The notes below the pieces were generated by a model. It was given only the letters and a program-made list of their open reading frames with translations. It was not told the DNA's origin and ran no database searches. DNA of 64,000 bases, taken from positions 372,001 through 436,000 of the forward strand of contig NZ_AP019735.1 of NCBI RefSeq assembly GCF_006542665.1, written 5' to 3'. This DNA comes from Alistipes communis (GTDB lineage Bacteria; Bacteroidota; Bacteroidia; Bacteroidales; Rikenellaceae). Position 1 is the stretch's first letter. The number at the start of each line of letters is the position of its first letter. Both the position numbers and the translations under genes were made by a program. Positions 30,943-40,287 of the stretch are shown piece by piece.

Positions 30943-33732
30943 TTATCTCTGCGGACGCACGTCGAACCGATAGGTTCCCGATCCGACTGCGTAGACCTTG
31001 CAGCCCTCCTTATAGCCGAGGTACTCGATTCCGGCAACCTTCTCCACGGGCAGGTTGCTCTCGAAGACGGCGGCATCCTCGGCCGCAGGCAGCCACACGG
31101 TCGACGTCGTATTGGCGGGAACTTCGGCCAGCAGCTCGAAGCTTCCGTCGGCGCCCTTCGACCACTCGCTGCGGATCTGCCCGTAGGGCGACTCGAAGCT
31201 CACGCGCGCCATCGTCAGGTCGCCCACCGCCTCGGGTCGGATGACCGACCGTTTGTAGGCCAGCGCCTCCGTGTCGCGGCGGATACCGCCGACATGGGTG
31301 TAGAGCCACTGCATGAGGTGTCCCAGCATGAAGTGATTGTGCGACTTGATCGGCACCACCTGCCACGATTCGGGCAGCGCCGTAGCGCCCTGTGCCAGCA
31401 TGTAGCCGTAACCGTAGACGTCGTAACGCGAATTCATGTCGAAGATCACGTCCGACCGGCCGCCCGCTTCGAGCGCACGCAGGATATAGGTATAACCCAC
31501 GTCGCCGCCCGTCAGGCCGTTGTTGCGGCTGCGGATGTCCTTCACCACGTTGTCGAGCACGCCCTGGCGGTACTCCGGATCGACCAGACCCGCGCAGAGC
31601 GCGATCGAGTTGGCAGTCTGGCTGTTGCGGTCGTAGTAGCAACCTTCCTTATGGAAGAATTTCTCGTTGTAGGAGGTGCGGATCGCATCGGCGAGCTTCT
31701 GCCAGCGCTCCGCATCCTTCTTCTTGCCGAGCAGCTCGGCGCCCTTGACCATCGCCAGCGCATCCATGTAGTAGATCGGCGTGGCCGTCGCCGCGAGCGA
31801 CGAGAGCTGCGCGCGGCCCGGCATCTTGGGACCGATGTCGAACCAGTCGCCCAGACCGTGTTTGAGGATGTGGTCGTCGGCTTTCGAGGTCAGGTAGTCC
31901 ACGTAGCGGCCCATCGCCTCGTAGTGCTTGCGCAGCATCGTACCGTCGCCGTAGTATTCATAGAGGTAGAGCGGCACCAGCACGAAGGCGCTGCCCCACT
32001 CGGGCGAGTCGCGGAACGCCTCGCGGAAGAGCGCGTATTCGGGTGCGATGTCGGGCACCAATCCATTGGGCAGCTGCGCCATAGCCATGTCGTCGAGCAT
32101 CTTCTCGTAGAGGCTGAACATGTCGAACGTATATTGCAGCGAACCGAACATCAGGTGCAGCTGCTCCAACCACGGCAACTTCTCGCGGTGCGGGCAGTCG
32201 GTCAGGTAGCTCACCATGTTGCTCTTGATGCCCCAGCCGATGAGCCGCTGCGTCTTGTTGAGCAGGTCGTTCGACGAGACGAACGTTCCCGATTCGGGCG
32301 TCGAATTGCGGATATGCAGACCGCGCACGTCCACGATTTCGGGCAGCCCCTCGGGGTTGGGTTCGCCCGCCGGCACGGCGCCGTCGATAAGCACGTAGCG
32401 GAAGCCGTGGTAGGTGAACTGCGGCGCCCAGCTCTCGGGCTCCGCGTCGCCGCGAAGCGTATAGGTGTAGCGCGTCTCGCCGCGGTAGCCGCCGTGGATC
32501 TGGATCGAGTCGACGGCGGGATCGAACAGTTCGCAGGTGTTCATCCGCACCGCCTGTCCGCGCTTGCCCTTGACCGTCAGACGCGCCACGCCCGAGAAGT
32601 TCTGCCCCATGTCGTAGAGCCACTTGCCGTATTTGGTCTTGCGGATCTTGAAGACGGGGAACTCCTCCATGACCTTCACCGGCAGCGCCTTCGGGGCGAT
32701 CAGCTCGCCGCGCTGCGAGGTGAAGAGCACCTCCTGCCACGACGAATCGTCGTAACCGGGCTTCATCCAGCCCGTGCGTTCGAGCGTCGCGTCGTAATCC
32801 TCGCCGCCGAAAATGCTGCTGTACGTCACCGGACTGGTCGTCGTGCGCCAGCTGCCGTCGCTGACAATCACGTCGTGCGTGCCGTCGGCATATTCGACGT
32901 CCACCTTGCAAATCATCATCGGGTAGCCGTAGGTCATCAGCAGTTTGTAGTAGCGTTCGCGCGGCACGTTGTACATGCCGTTGCCGAGCATCACGCCCAG
33001 CACGTTGGCGCCCTGCTGCAAACGGTCGGTCACGTCGAAGGGGACGTAGCAGACGATCTTGTCGTAGTCGCTCCACGCCGGATCGAGGAAGTTGTCGCCT
33101 ACCTTGTCGCCGTTGATGAAGAACTCGAACTGCCCCAGACCCGAGACGTAGGCCATGGCCCGTTTCACAGGTTTCCGGACGTCGATCTCGCGACGGAACT
33201 GCGGCAGGCGGTTGGGTGCCGTGATGCGGTCGCCGATCGTGAGTTTGTTATACTCCTCGCCCGGCACCAGACGCAGGCTGTCGGGCTGCACCTCCATGGC
33301 GATCCAGCGGGCTCCCGACCATGCGTCGGGCGACATCAGCCCCGTCGAGAAGCGGTTGACCGGCATCCAGGGCGAGACTTCGCCCGCAGCGTTCCAGACG
33401 CGCACGCTCCAATAATACTCCTTGCCCGATTCGAGCGCCTTGCCCGCGTAAGGGATGTGGAGCGACTCCGCGCCCTTGGCCTTTACCCGCCACAGATTGC
33501 CGCGGCCGGCAGCGACGGCCGCACGGTCGTCGCCCACGATCAGTTCGTAGGCCGATTGCAGGAACCCGCGGTCGCGGGCGCTGATCTGCCACGAGAAACG
33601 GGGCGTCAGCGTATTGATACCCAGCGGTTCATCGCGGTATTCGCAACGGGGATTCACCACCGAAAAATCCTGCGCGGCCGCGCCCGCCGTCGAGCAGAGC
33701 AGCGCAAGCAGAAGGATTGTCCATTTTTTCAT
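30943..33732 (-). CDS. Alpha-L-rhamnosidase, GH78
   Basis: This 929-residue protein has a Sec signal peptide (LLLALLCSTAGAAAQ). Beta domains follow (NPRCEYRDEPLGINTLTPRFSW fibronectin-like start, FEFFINGDKVGDNFLDPAWSDY), then an (alpha/alpha)6 barrel with DCPHREKLPWLEQ, GDWFDIGP and ATALPESWQ. It would remove rhamnose from glycans or flavonoid glycosides in the periplasm. In place of the usual glutamate-bearing FGxxGEW motif it has LGHLMQWLY. It is not accompanied by SusC/D genes here. Confidence 0.9.
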   Translation of the reverse strand: MKKWTILLLALLCSTAGAAAQDFSVVNPRCEYRDEPLGINTLTPRFSWQISARDRGFLQSAYELIVGDDRAAVAAGRGNLWRVKAKGAESLHIPYAGKALESGKEYYWSVRVWNAAGEVSPWMPVNRFSTGLMSPDAWSGARWIAMEVQPDSLRLVPGEEYNKLTIGDRITAPNRLPQFRREIDVRKPVKRAMAYVSGLGQFEFFINGDKVGDNFLDPAWSDYDKIVCYVPFDVTDRLQQGANVLGVMLGNGMYNVPRERYYKLLMTYGYPMMICKVDVEYADGTHDVIVSDGSWRTTTSPVTYSSIFGGEDYDATLERTGWMKPGYDDSSWQEVLFTSQRGELIAPKALPVKVMEEFPVFKIRKTKYGKWLYDMGQNFSGVARLTVKGKRGQAVRMNTCELFDPAVDSIQIHGGYRGETRYTYTLRGDAEPESWAPQFTYHGFRYVLIDGAVPAGEPNPEGLPEIVDVRGLHIRNSTPESGTFVSSNDLLNKTQRLIGWGIKSNMVSYLTDCPHREKLPWLEQLHLMFGSLQYTFDMFSLYEKMLDDMAMAQLPNGLVPDIAPEYALFREAFRDSPEWGSAFVLVPLYLYEYYGDGTMLRKHYEAMGRYVDYLTSKADDHILKHGLGDWFDIGPKMPGRAQLSSLAATATPIYYMDALAMVKGAELLGKKKDAERWQKLADAIRTSYNEKFFHKEGCYYDRNSQTANSIALCAGLVDPEYRQGVLDNVVKDIRSRNNGLTGGDVGYTYILRALEAGGRSDVIFDMNSRYDVYGYGYMLAQGATALPESWQVVPIKSHNHFMLGHLMQWLYTHVGGIRRDTEALAYKRSVIRPEAVGDLTMARVSFESPYGQIRSEWSKGADGSFELLAEVPANTTSTVWLPAAEDAAVFESNLPVEKVAGIEYLGYKEGCKVYAVGSGTYRFDVRPQR

Positions 33733-33759
33733 CGTCAGGTTTTCGTTTAAAGATTAATC

Positions 33760-33791
33760 GTTAGCCATTTTGATTGCAAGTTAGCCATTTT
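33760..33791. repeat. 12-bp direct repeats upstream of GH78
   Basis: GTTAGCCATTTT occurs at 33760-33771 and 33780-33791, exactly 20 bp apart, that is, on the same face of the helix. It lies just upstream of the GH78 start. This is the layout of AraC-type regulator half sites. Confidence 0.6.
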
Positions 33792-34032
33792 CCGCCGATC
33801 GGGGAGTATGTTTTTTGACATTTAAATTTCTAATTCTGACATTTCGGACGAAAGGAAAGAGAGCCTATCCGCCCCTCGCACCTCTACGGTTCGCCGCGGG
33901 CGGAGGAAACGGTACGAGCCGTTCAGGCGAGTTGCAGGCCGCCGCGCGGGGCGGAGAAACAGCCGTATCGTCCTGCGACATCGAAACGATTAGAAATCGA
34001 ACGCGGGATACAATTGCGAACGGACACGAAAA
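33792..34032. other. Intergenic region between GH78 and GH2
   Basis: No gene is supported. A second direct repeat, TGACATTT, occurs at 33816-33823 and 33837-33844 (21 bp apart). The rest is GC-rich without clear features. Confidence 0.5.
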
Positions 34033-34054
34033 ACGGGGCGCCGAAACGCCCCGT
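34033..34054 (-). terminator. Terminator after GH2 gene
   Basis: ACGGGGCG and CGCCCCGT pair around CCGAAA. On the minus strand the stem is followed by a T-run, 20 bases past the GH2 stop. Confidence 0.8.
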
Positions 34055-34075
34055 ATCTTACCGTCTTCTCCGGCC

Positions 34076-35896
34076 TCAAAGGTCGAGCGACCGCACCAGC
34101 CGCCGGTTGACCTCGTGCAGCCGGTCGACGTCGACCTTCACCACCTCGCGGTCGTAGGTCACCAACCCGTTGACCTCGCCCTCGACGTCGGTCGTCTGCG
34201 TATAGACCGCGGCGCTGAACCCGCGCTCGACCAACTCCATGAGCTTCTCGGCATAGGTCACGTAGCGATCCGTCACGTCCTCCCTGGTCTTGAACTCGAT
34301 GTAACCCCAATTCTTGTCCGCCGACCAGAGGTGCCCCTCGACGGGCAGGCCGATGCCGCCGTACTCGCCCAGCACGTTGACCCGCTTGGCGTCGTAGAGA
34401 TACATCTTCGGTTCGGGATAGTTGTGCAGGTCGAGCATGTCGCCGCAGTCGCGGTAGTTGCCTCCGCTGGCCGGATTGACCAGCCGCGACGGGTCGCGGC
34501 GCTTGGTCCAGTCGGCCACCTCCTCGGCGCGGTACTGCCCCCACGCCTCGTTATAGGGCACCCAGACCACCACCGACGGATGCCGGCCGCAGAAATCCAT
34601 GATCTCGCCCCACTCCTTATAATAATTGGCGAACGACTCCTCCGAACGCGCGGCGTCGGTTCCCGCGCCGTAGCGGTGCGGCTCCCACTTGCCCGTCGAC
34701 ATGTCGCCGCTGGGCATGTCCTGCCAGACGAGGATTCCCTCACGGTCGCAATGCCAGTACCAGCGTTCGGGTTCGACCTTGATATGTTTGCGGATCATAT
34801 TGAATCCCAGCTGCTTCGTGAACCGGATATCGTAGAGCAGCGCCTCGTCGGTCGGGGCCGTGTAGAGGCCGTCGGGCCACCAGCCCTGGTCGAGCGGGCC
34901 GAAATGGAAGAGCGGCCGGCCGTTGAGCGTCATGCGCTCGATACCGTTGGCGTCGCGCCCGGTGGCGATCTCGCGCAGCGCGGCGTAGGATTCGGCACGG
35001 TCGATCACCCGTCCGTCGCGCAGGAGCGTCACGGTCAGGTCGTAGAGATAGGGATCGTCGGGACTCCACAGACGCGGATGTTCGACGGCGAGGTGCACCG
35101 GCTGCCCGGCCATGCTGCTTCGCTCGGCCAACGTCTTGCCATCGGCCGAGAGCGTCACGCAGACGCGGTCGCTGCCCGTGCGGGCGGTCTTCACGTCGAC
35201 CGAAAGGACGCCGGCGCGGATGTCGCTGCGCGTCGTGATCCCTTCGATACGGTTGGCAGCAGGAACCGGTTCGATCCACACCGTCTGCCAGATACCCGTC
35301 ACGGGCGTGTACCAGATGCCGTGGGGTTCGAGCACCTGTTTGCCGTGGGGCTGGAAACCCTTGTCGGTCGAATCGGTCACCTTGACCGTCAGCTTCTGCA
35401 CCCCTTTGGCCGAAAGCGCGGGGGTGATGTCGAACGAGAAGGGGGTATATCCGCCCGTATGACTGCCTACGAGCAGGTCGTTGACATAGACCTCGGCACG
35501 CCAGTCCACCGCGCCGAAATGGAGCAGCACGTCGTTGCCCCGGCGCCATGCGGCGGGCACTTCGAACGTGGTCTCGTACCACAGCGCCTCCTGCGGCGTC
35601 ACGCCGCGCTGCACGCCCGACAGCGACGATTCGATCGGGAAGGGCACCAGAATCCGCCCCTGCGCTTCGCCCGGAGCCGCCGCTCCGGCCGGCGTGAGCG
35701 AATAGTTCCACAGGCCGTTGAGATTGCGCCACCGGCTGCGCACGAGCGTCGGACGCGGGTATTCGGGCAGCGGAGCCGCGGGATCGACCTCGGCGGCCCA
35801 ACGGGTTTTGATCCGGTCGCCGGCAGGTTTCCACGGTGTCTCGGCCGCAGAGGTCAGGCAGCCGAACAGCGCGGCCGCCAGCAAAAGATGTTTCAT
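34076..35896 (-). CDS. Glycoside hydrolase family 2 enzyme (beta-galactosidase-like)
   Basis: The start MKHLLLAAALFGCLTSAAE gives 606 residues with a signal peptide; the upstream 23 codons are not used. A sugar-binding jelly roll (RWRNLNGLWNYS, FGAVDWRAEVYVNDLLVG) and an Ig-like domain (HGIWYTPVTGIWQTVWIEPV) precede a TIM barrel. The acid/base Glu450 is in VPYNEAWGQY and the nucleophile Glu511 in VLGEYGGIG. Substrate could be a beta-galactoside or related glycoside. It is co-oriented with the GH78 gene. Confidence 0.88.
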   Translation of the reverse strand: MKHLLLAAALFGCLTSAAETPWKPAGDRIKTRWAAEVDPAAPLPEYPRPTLVRSRWRNLNGLWNYSLTPAGAAAPGEAQGRILVPFPIESSLSGVQRGVTPQEALWYETTFEVPAAWRRGNDVLLHFGAVDWRAEVYVNDLLVGSHTGGYTPFSFDITPALSAKGVQKLTVKVTDSTDKGFQPHGKQVLEPHGIWYTPVTGIWQTVWIEPVPAANRIEGITTRSDIRAGVLSVDVKTARTGSDRVCVTLSADGKTLAERSSMAGQPVHLAVEHPRLWSPDDPYLYDLTVTLLRDGRVIDRAESYAALREIATGRDANGIERMTLNGRPLFHFGPLDQGWWPDGLYTAPTDEALLYDIRFTKQLGFNMIRKHIKVEPERWYWHCDREGILVWQDMPSGDMSTGKWEPHRYGAGTDAARSEESFANYYKEWGEIMDFCGRHPSVVVWVPYNEAWGQYRAEEVADWTKRRDPSRLVNPASGGNYRDCGDMLDLHNYPEPKMYLYDAKRVNVLGEYGGIGLPVEGHLWSADKNWGYIEFKTREDVTDRYVTYAEKLMELVERGFSAAVYTQTTDVEGEVNGLVTYDREVVKVDVDRLHEVNRRLVRSLDL

Positions 35897-36158
35897 AGAA
35901 AAGCTGGTTTGTAGTTTCCACAAAGATAGGGAAATTCCGGCAACCGCCAAATCCCCGCCATCCATTCCCCGACCGCAATTCCCCTCCGCACGTGCGCACC
36001 GATTTCAGAAAAAGCGAACGGGAACCCTCTCATTTCAAGACGCCGCCTCTCAAAACGATAGGGTCTTCCGCATCCGCCATAAAAACGCACTCCACTCATA
36101 TTCAACATATTGACACCTGAAAAAGAGATATGGCGCTCCCTTTGTATCTTTTATTCAT

Positions 36159-38432
36159 ATGAAATTATACATCATATCCAACCGACTGCCCGTGAAAGCC
36201 GTACACCGCGACGGCGCCTACCTCTTCACCCGCAGCGAAGGCGGTCTGGCGACCGGTCTCCATGCCCTGCACACCCGTTACGAAAAACATTGGATCGGCT
36301 GGCCGGGAGTCGACGTAGAGACCGACGAAGACCGGCGGAGCATCCGCGAAGAACTGGCGAAAATGAACTTCCACCCCATTTTCCTCACGCCGGAACAGAT
36401 CGCGAACTACTACGAAGGGTACAGCAACAGCACGATCTGGCCGTTGTGCCACTATTTCTTCGCGTTCACCCGCTACCGCAAGGATTTCTGGGAGGCCTAC
36501 CGGAAAGTCAACGCGCTCTTCTGCGAAGAGATTCTCCGCCGGATCGAACCCGACGACATCGTCTGGGTGCAGGACTACCAGCTCATGCTGCTGCCCGGAC
36601 TGCTGCGCGAACATCGTCCCGCGCTGCGCATCGGTTATTTCCACCACATCCCCTTCCCGTCGTACGAACTCTTCCGCATCCTGCCCGAACGGGCCGAGAT
36701 CCTGCGGGGCGTGCTGGGAGCCGATCTGGTCGCATTCCACACCCACGACTACATGCGCCACTTCATCGGTACGGCGGAACGGGTGCTGCACATCGATTTC
36801 CGGCTCGACGAGACGCAGATCGGCAACCGCTGCGTCCGCGTCGACGCGCTGCCGATGGGCATCGACTACGCCGCCTTCCACGGCATCTCCTCGAACGCCG
36901 GAGCGCAACCGCTGATCGCGAAGACACGGGAACAGTTCGGCGACCGCAAGCTGATCCTCTCGGTCGACCGGCTGGATTACAGCAAGGGAATTCTCCATCG
37001 GCTCCGCGGCTTCGGTTCGTTTCTGGAACGCTATCCCGAATACCGGGGGCAGGCGACGCTGGCGATGGTGATCGTCCCCTCGCGCGACCGTGTCAACTCC
37101 TACGCCGACTTGAAGACGGAGATCGACAAGGAGATCGGGGCGATCAACGGACGCTACTCCACGATGGAGTGGACACCCGTCCGCTACTTCTACCACGGCT
37201 TTTCGTTCGAGGAACTGGCGGCGATGTATTACGTCGCCGACGTAGCGCTGGTCACCCCGCTCCGCGACGGGATGAACCTCGTGGCCAAGGAGTATGTAGC
37301 CGTCAAGAACGACAACCCCGGTGTATTGATCCTCAGCGAAATGGCCGGAGCCGCCGTCGAACTGGCGGACGCGTTGCCGATCAATCCCAACGACACGGAG
37401 CAGATCGCGGCGGCGATCCACCGTGCGCTGACGATGCCCGTCGAGGAACAGCTGCGGCGCATCGAACGGATGCAGGCCGTCGTATCGACGCAGACCGTGA
37501 ACAAATGGGCAGCCGATTTCATGAAGGAGCTGGCCGACGTCTGCCGCCGCAACGAAGCGGTACGCCGCAAACGGCTGACGTCCGAAACCGTCGCGGCCGA
37601 GATCGTCGGGCCATACCGTCGTGCGAAACGACGGCTGCTGCTGTTCGATTACGACGGTACGCTCGCTCCGATCCGGTCCCGTCCCGAAGAGGCCGTACCC
37701 TCGCACCGGCTCTGCGAACTGCTCCGTACGCTGGGAACGGATGCCGCGAACCGCGTGGTCATTTGCAGCGGCCGCGACTCCGGCACGCTCGAAAAGTGGT
37801 TCGGCGGACTGCCCGTATCGCTCGCTGCCGAGCACGGTGCCTTCTACAAGGATCGCGGCGCATGGCGTTGTAACATCCGCCCCGCCTCGTGGGATCCGAA
37901 GCTGTCGGCGTTGCTCGAACACTTCGCACGGAAGACGCCCCGCTCGCGCATCGAACGCAAACAGACGGCACTGGCATGGCATTACCGCGAAGCCGACAGC
38001 TGGCTGGGACAGTTGCGCGCACAGCAATTGGTCAACGCGCTCATGCCGCTGTGCGCACGCCTGAACCTGCACATCCTGCAAGGGGACAAGGTCGTGGAGA
38101 TCAAGTCGCCCCGCTTCACGAAAGGCTCCGAAACGCTCCGCCTGCTGCGGCAGGAACGCTACGATTTCATCCTTGCGCTCGGCGACGACACCACCGACGA
38201 CGACATGTTCGCGGCCCTGCCGCCCCGAGCCCTCTCGATCAAGGTCGGCAACGCTTCGGAGCATGCCCGCTACAATATGCCCGAACAGAGCGAGGTCGTT
38301 CCTCTGCTGGAACTCCTCGCCCGGGACCGCGGCAGTTTCGACCCGGCCGGCGTGAAACACGCGATCCGCACGACATGGAACAATCTGAAAAAACTGGTGG
38401 CCGGCCGCCGAACCGAGGAATATGGACAATAA
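36159..38432 (+). CDS. otsAB: Bifunctional trehalose-6-phosphate synthase/phosphatase
   Basis: This 757-residue fusion has an N-terminal GT20 synthase (MKLYIISNRLPVK, EGGLATGL, WVQDYQLMLLP, GYFHHIPFPS, SVDRLDYSKGI, TPLRDGMNLVAKEYVA). The C-terminal HAD phosphatase has LLLFDYDGTLAP and ALGDDTTDDDMFAAL. It makes trehalose-6-phosphate from UDP-glucose and glucose-6-phosphate, then trehalose. The GH15 gene overlaps its end by 11 bases, so they form an operon. Confidence 0.95.
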   Translation: MKLYIISNRLPVKAVHRDGAYLFTRSEGGLATGLHALHTRYEKHWIGWPGVDVETDEDRRSIREELAKMNFHPIFLTPEQIANYYEGYSNSTIWPLCHYFFAFTRYRKDFWEAYRKVNALFCEEILRRIEPDDIVWVQDYQLMLLPGLLREHRPALRIGYFHHIPFPSYELFRILPERAEILRGVLGADLVAFHTHDYMRHFIGTAERVLHIDFRLDETQIGNRCVRVDALPMGIDYAAFHGISSNAGAQPLIAKTREQFGDRKLILSVDRLDYSKGILHRLRGFGSFLERYPEYRGQATLAMVIVPSRDRVNSYADLKTEIDKEIGAINGRYSTMEWTPVRYFYHGFSFEELAAMYYVADVALVTPLRDGMNLVAKEYVAVKNDNPGVLILSEMAGAAVELADALPINPNDTEQIAAAIHRALTMPVEEQLRRIERMQAVVSTQTVNKWAADFMKELADVCRRNEAVRRKRLTSETVAAEIVGPYRRAKRRLLLFDYDGTLAPIRSRPEEAVPSHRLCELLRTLGTDAANRVVICSGRDSGTLEKWFGGLPVSLAAEHGAFYKDRGAWRCNIRPASWDPKLSALLEHFARKTPRSRIERKQTALAWHYREADSWLGQLRAQQLVNALMPLCARLNLHILQGDKVVEIKSPRFTKGSETLRLLRQERYDFILALGDDTTDDDMFAALPPRALSIKVGNASEHARYNMPEQSEVVPLLELLARDRGSFDPAGVKHAIRTTWNNLKKLVAGRRTEEYGQ

Positions 38433-40215
38433 TCTGAATTACGGCGTCGTCGGCAACTGCCGTACGGCGGCACTCGTCTCCGCACGCGGAACCATCGAAT
38501 GGATGTGCCTGCCCGACTTCGACTCGCCATCGGTGTTCGCATCGCTGCTCGACCGTCGGAAAGGGGGATGCTTCGGATTCGACGTCGCGGAGGAATACCG
38601 CATTTCGCAGGCCTACATCCCCCACACGAACATTCTCGCCACGACCTTCTCGGCCGCCGAGGGCGAGTTCGTCATACTCGATTTCATGCCCTGCTACCGT
38701 TCGCGCAGGGACGAACACTACATGCCTCCCGAACTCTACCGCTACGTCCGGTGGGTCAGGGGAAGGCCGCGCCTGCGGGTACATTACGCCCCTGCGCCCG
38801 ACTATGCCCGCGGCCGCACGGAGCAGACCGTCACACCCGAATTCATCGAAAGCCACAGCCTCTCCGACCCGAAGAACCGGCTCTATCTCTACGCCTCGCT
38901 GCCGCTCGGAAAGATCGCACGGAGGGAGGAGATCGTCCTCGAACGCGACGAATTCTTCCTGCTGTCGCACAACGAAAAAGTGATTCCGGTGGACATCGAA
39001 CGCGAAAAACTCGAATACTGCCGCACGCTGGTCTACTGGCTCAACTGGACGAACCGCACGAAAAGGTTCACTTATTACAACGACGTGATCGAACGGAGCC
39101 TGCTGACACTGAAACTCATGTCCTACTACAACGGCGCCGTGCTGGCGGCCCTCACGACCAGTCTGCCCGAAAGCGCCGGCGACGTCCGCAACTGGGATTA
39201 CCGCTTCTGCTGGCTCCGAGACGCTTCGATGTCCATCGAGACGCTCTTCCGCATCGGACACCCCGGAGCGGCCGCCCGGTTCATGCGCTTCATCCAGTCG
39301 ACATTCGTCAACACGCACGAGCCCTACCAGATCATGTACGGCATCCGCGGCGAGCGGACATTGACCGAGACTACACTGGATCATCTGTCGGGTTACAGGA
39401 ACTCCAAACCCGTGCGCATCGGCAACGATGCCTACCACCAGCGGCAGAACGACTCGTTCGGATACCTGATGGATCTGATCTACCAATACTACCGCCTGAT
39501 GCCGGGTTCGCTCGACGAAATCGAGGACATGTGGGAGATGGTCAAGAACATTCTCTCGACCGTGACGGAAGAGTGGCGCAAACCGGACAAGGGAATCTGG
39601 GAGATCCGCGGCCGGAGCCGCCAGTTCGTCTCTTCGAAAGTGATGTGCTGGGTGGCGTTGGACCGGGGCGCGAAGGTCGCCGACCTGCTCGGCAAAAACG
39701 AGTACGGCCGCCGCTGGCGGCGGGAGGCCGACGACATCCGCGACGACGTGATGAAAAACGGATGGAAGGAGGAAATCGGAAGTTTCTCGCAAGCCTACGA
39801 CAACCTGGCGCTGGACTCGTCGCTGCTGCTCATGGAACCCTACGGTTTCATCGAGGCGACGGACCCGCGTTACAGCCGAACGGTAAGGGCGGTCAAGGAG
39901 GCGCTGCTGCACGACGGCCTAATGTATCGCTACAACAGCGAGGACGATTTCGGTATGCCCGCATCGGCCTTCACGATCTGCACGTTCTGGCTCATACGCG
40001 CGCTCTTCGTCATCGGAGAGCGGGAGGAGGCCCGACGGTTGTTCGACGGAGTCCTGCGCTGCGCCAACCACGTGGGGTTGTTCAGCGAAGATATCGATTT
40101 CGATACGAAAGAACTGCTCGGAAATTTTCCGCAGGCCTATTCGCATCTGGCACTGGTCAATACCGCCGTGCTCTTCGCGGAAGAGGACAGAAGCCTGACC
40201 TTCGTCCGTCCCTGA
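38422..40215 (+). CDS. GH15 family enzyme (glucoamylase/trehalase type)
   Basis: The 597-residue protein has the GH15 pattern: NYGVVGNCRTAALVSARGTI, WDYRFCWLRDASMSIETLF and the C-terminal IGSFSQAYDNLALDSSLLLM / NFPQAYSHLALVNTAVLF. It has no signal peptide, so acts in the cytoplasm. Next to OtsAB it probably acts on trehalose or a related glucoside (trehalose cycle). A polysaccharide alpha-glucosidase role is the alternative. Confidence 0.9.
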   Translation: MDNNLNYGVVGNCRTAALVSARGTIEWMCLPDFDSPSVFASLLDRRKGGCFGFDVAEEYRISQAYIPHTNILATTFSAAEGEFVILDFMPCYRSRRDEHYMPPELYRYVRWVRGRPRLRVHYAPAPDYARGRTEQTVTPEFIESHSLSDPKNRLYLYASLPLGKIARREEIVLERDEFFLLSHNEKVIPVDIEREKLEYCRTLVYWLNWTNRTKRFTYYNDVIERSLLTLKLMSYYNGAVLAALTTSLPESAGDVRNWDYRFCWLRDASMSIETLFRIGHPGAAARFMRFIQSTFVNTHEPYQIMYGIRGERTLTETTLDHLSGYRNSKPVRIGNDAYHQRQNDSFGYLMDLIYQYYRLMPGSLDEIEDMWEMVKNILSTVTEEWRKPDKGIWEIRGRSRQFVSSKVMCWVALDRGAKVADLLGKNEYGRRWRREADDIRDDVMKNGWKEEIGSFSQAYDNLALDSSLLLMEPYGFIEATDPRYSRTVRAVKEALLHDGLMYRYNSEDDFGMPASAFTICTFWLIRALFVIGEREEARRLFDGVLRCANHVGLFSEDIDFDTKELLGNFPQAYSHLALVNTAVLFAEEDRSLTFVRP

Positions 40216-40255
40216 GAACCGGCGGCTCGGCCTCGTCCCCCCCGCCTCGATACGA

Positions 40256-40287
40256 AAAGAGACCCCGCTCTACGGCGAGGTCTCTTT
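40256..40287. terminator. Bidirectional terminator between GH15 and OstA-like genes
   Basis: AAAGAGACC and GGTCTCTTT pair around a GC-rich loop, with A- and T-runs on the two sides. It serves both convergent genes. Confidence 0.75.

Noticed and set aside
30937..33750. Long plus-strand frames across the GH78 gene
   Set aside because: They are antisense shadows of a high-GC gene: arginine/histidine-rich and without motifs.
36165..38429. 754-codon minus-strand frame opposite OtsAB
   Set aside because: It is antisense to a gene with complete GT20 and HAD motifs, and its composition is typical of a shadow frame.
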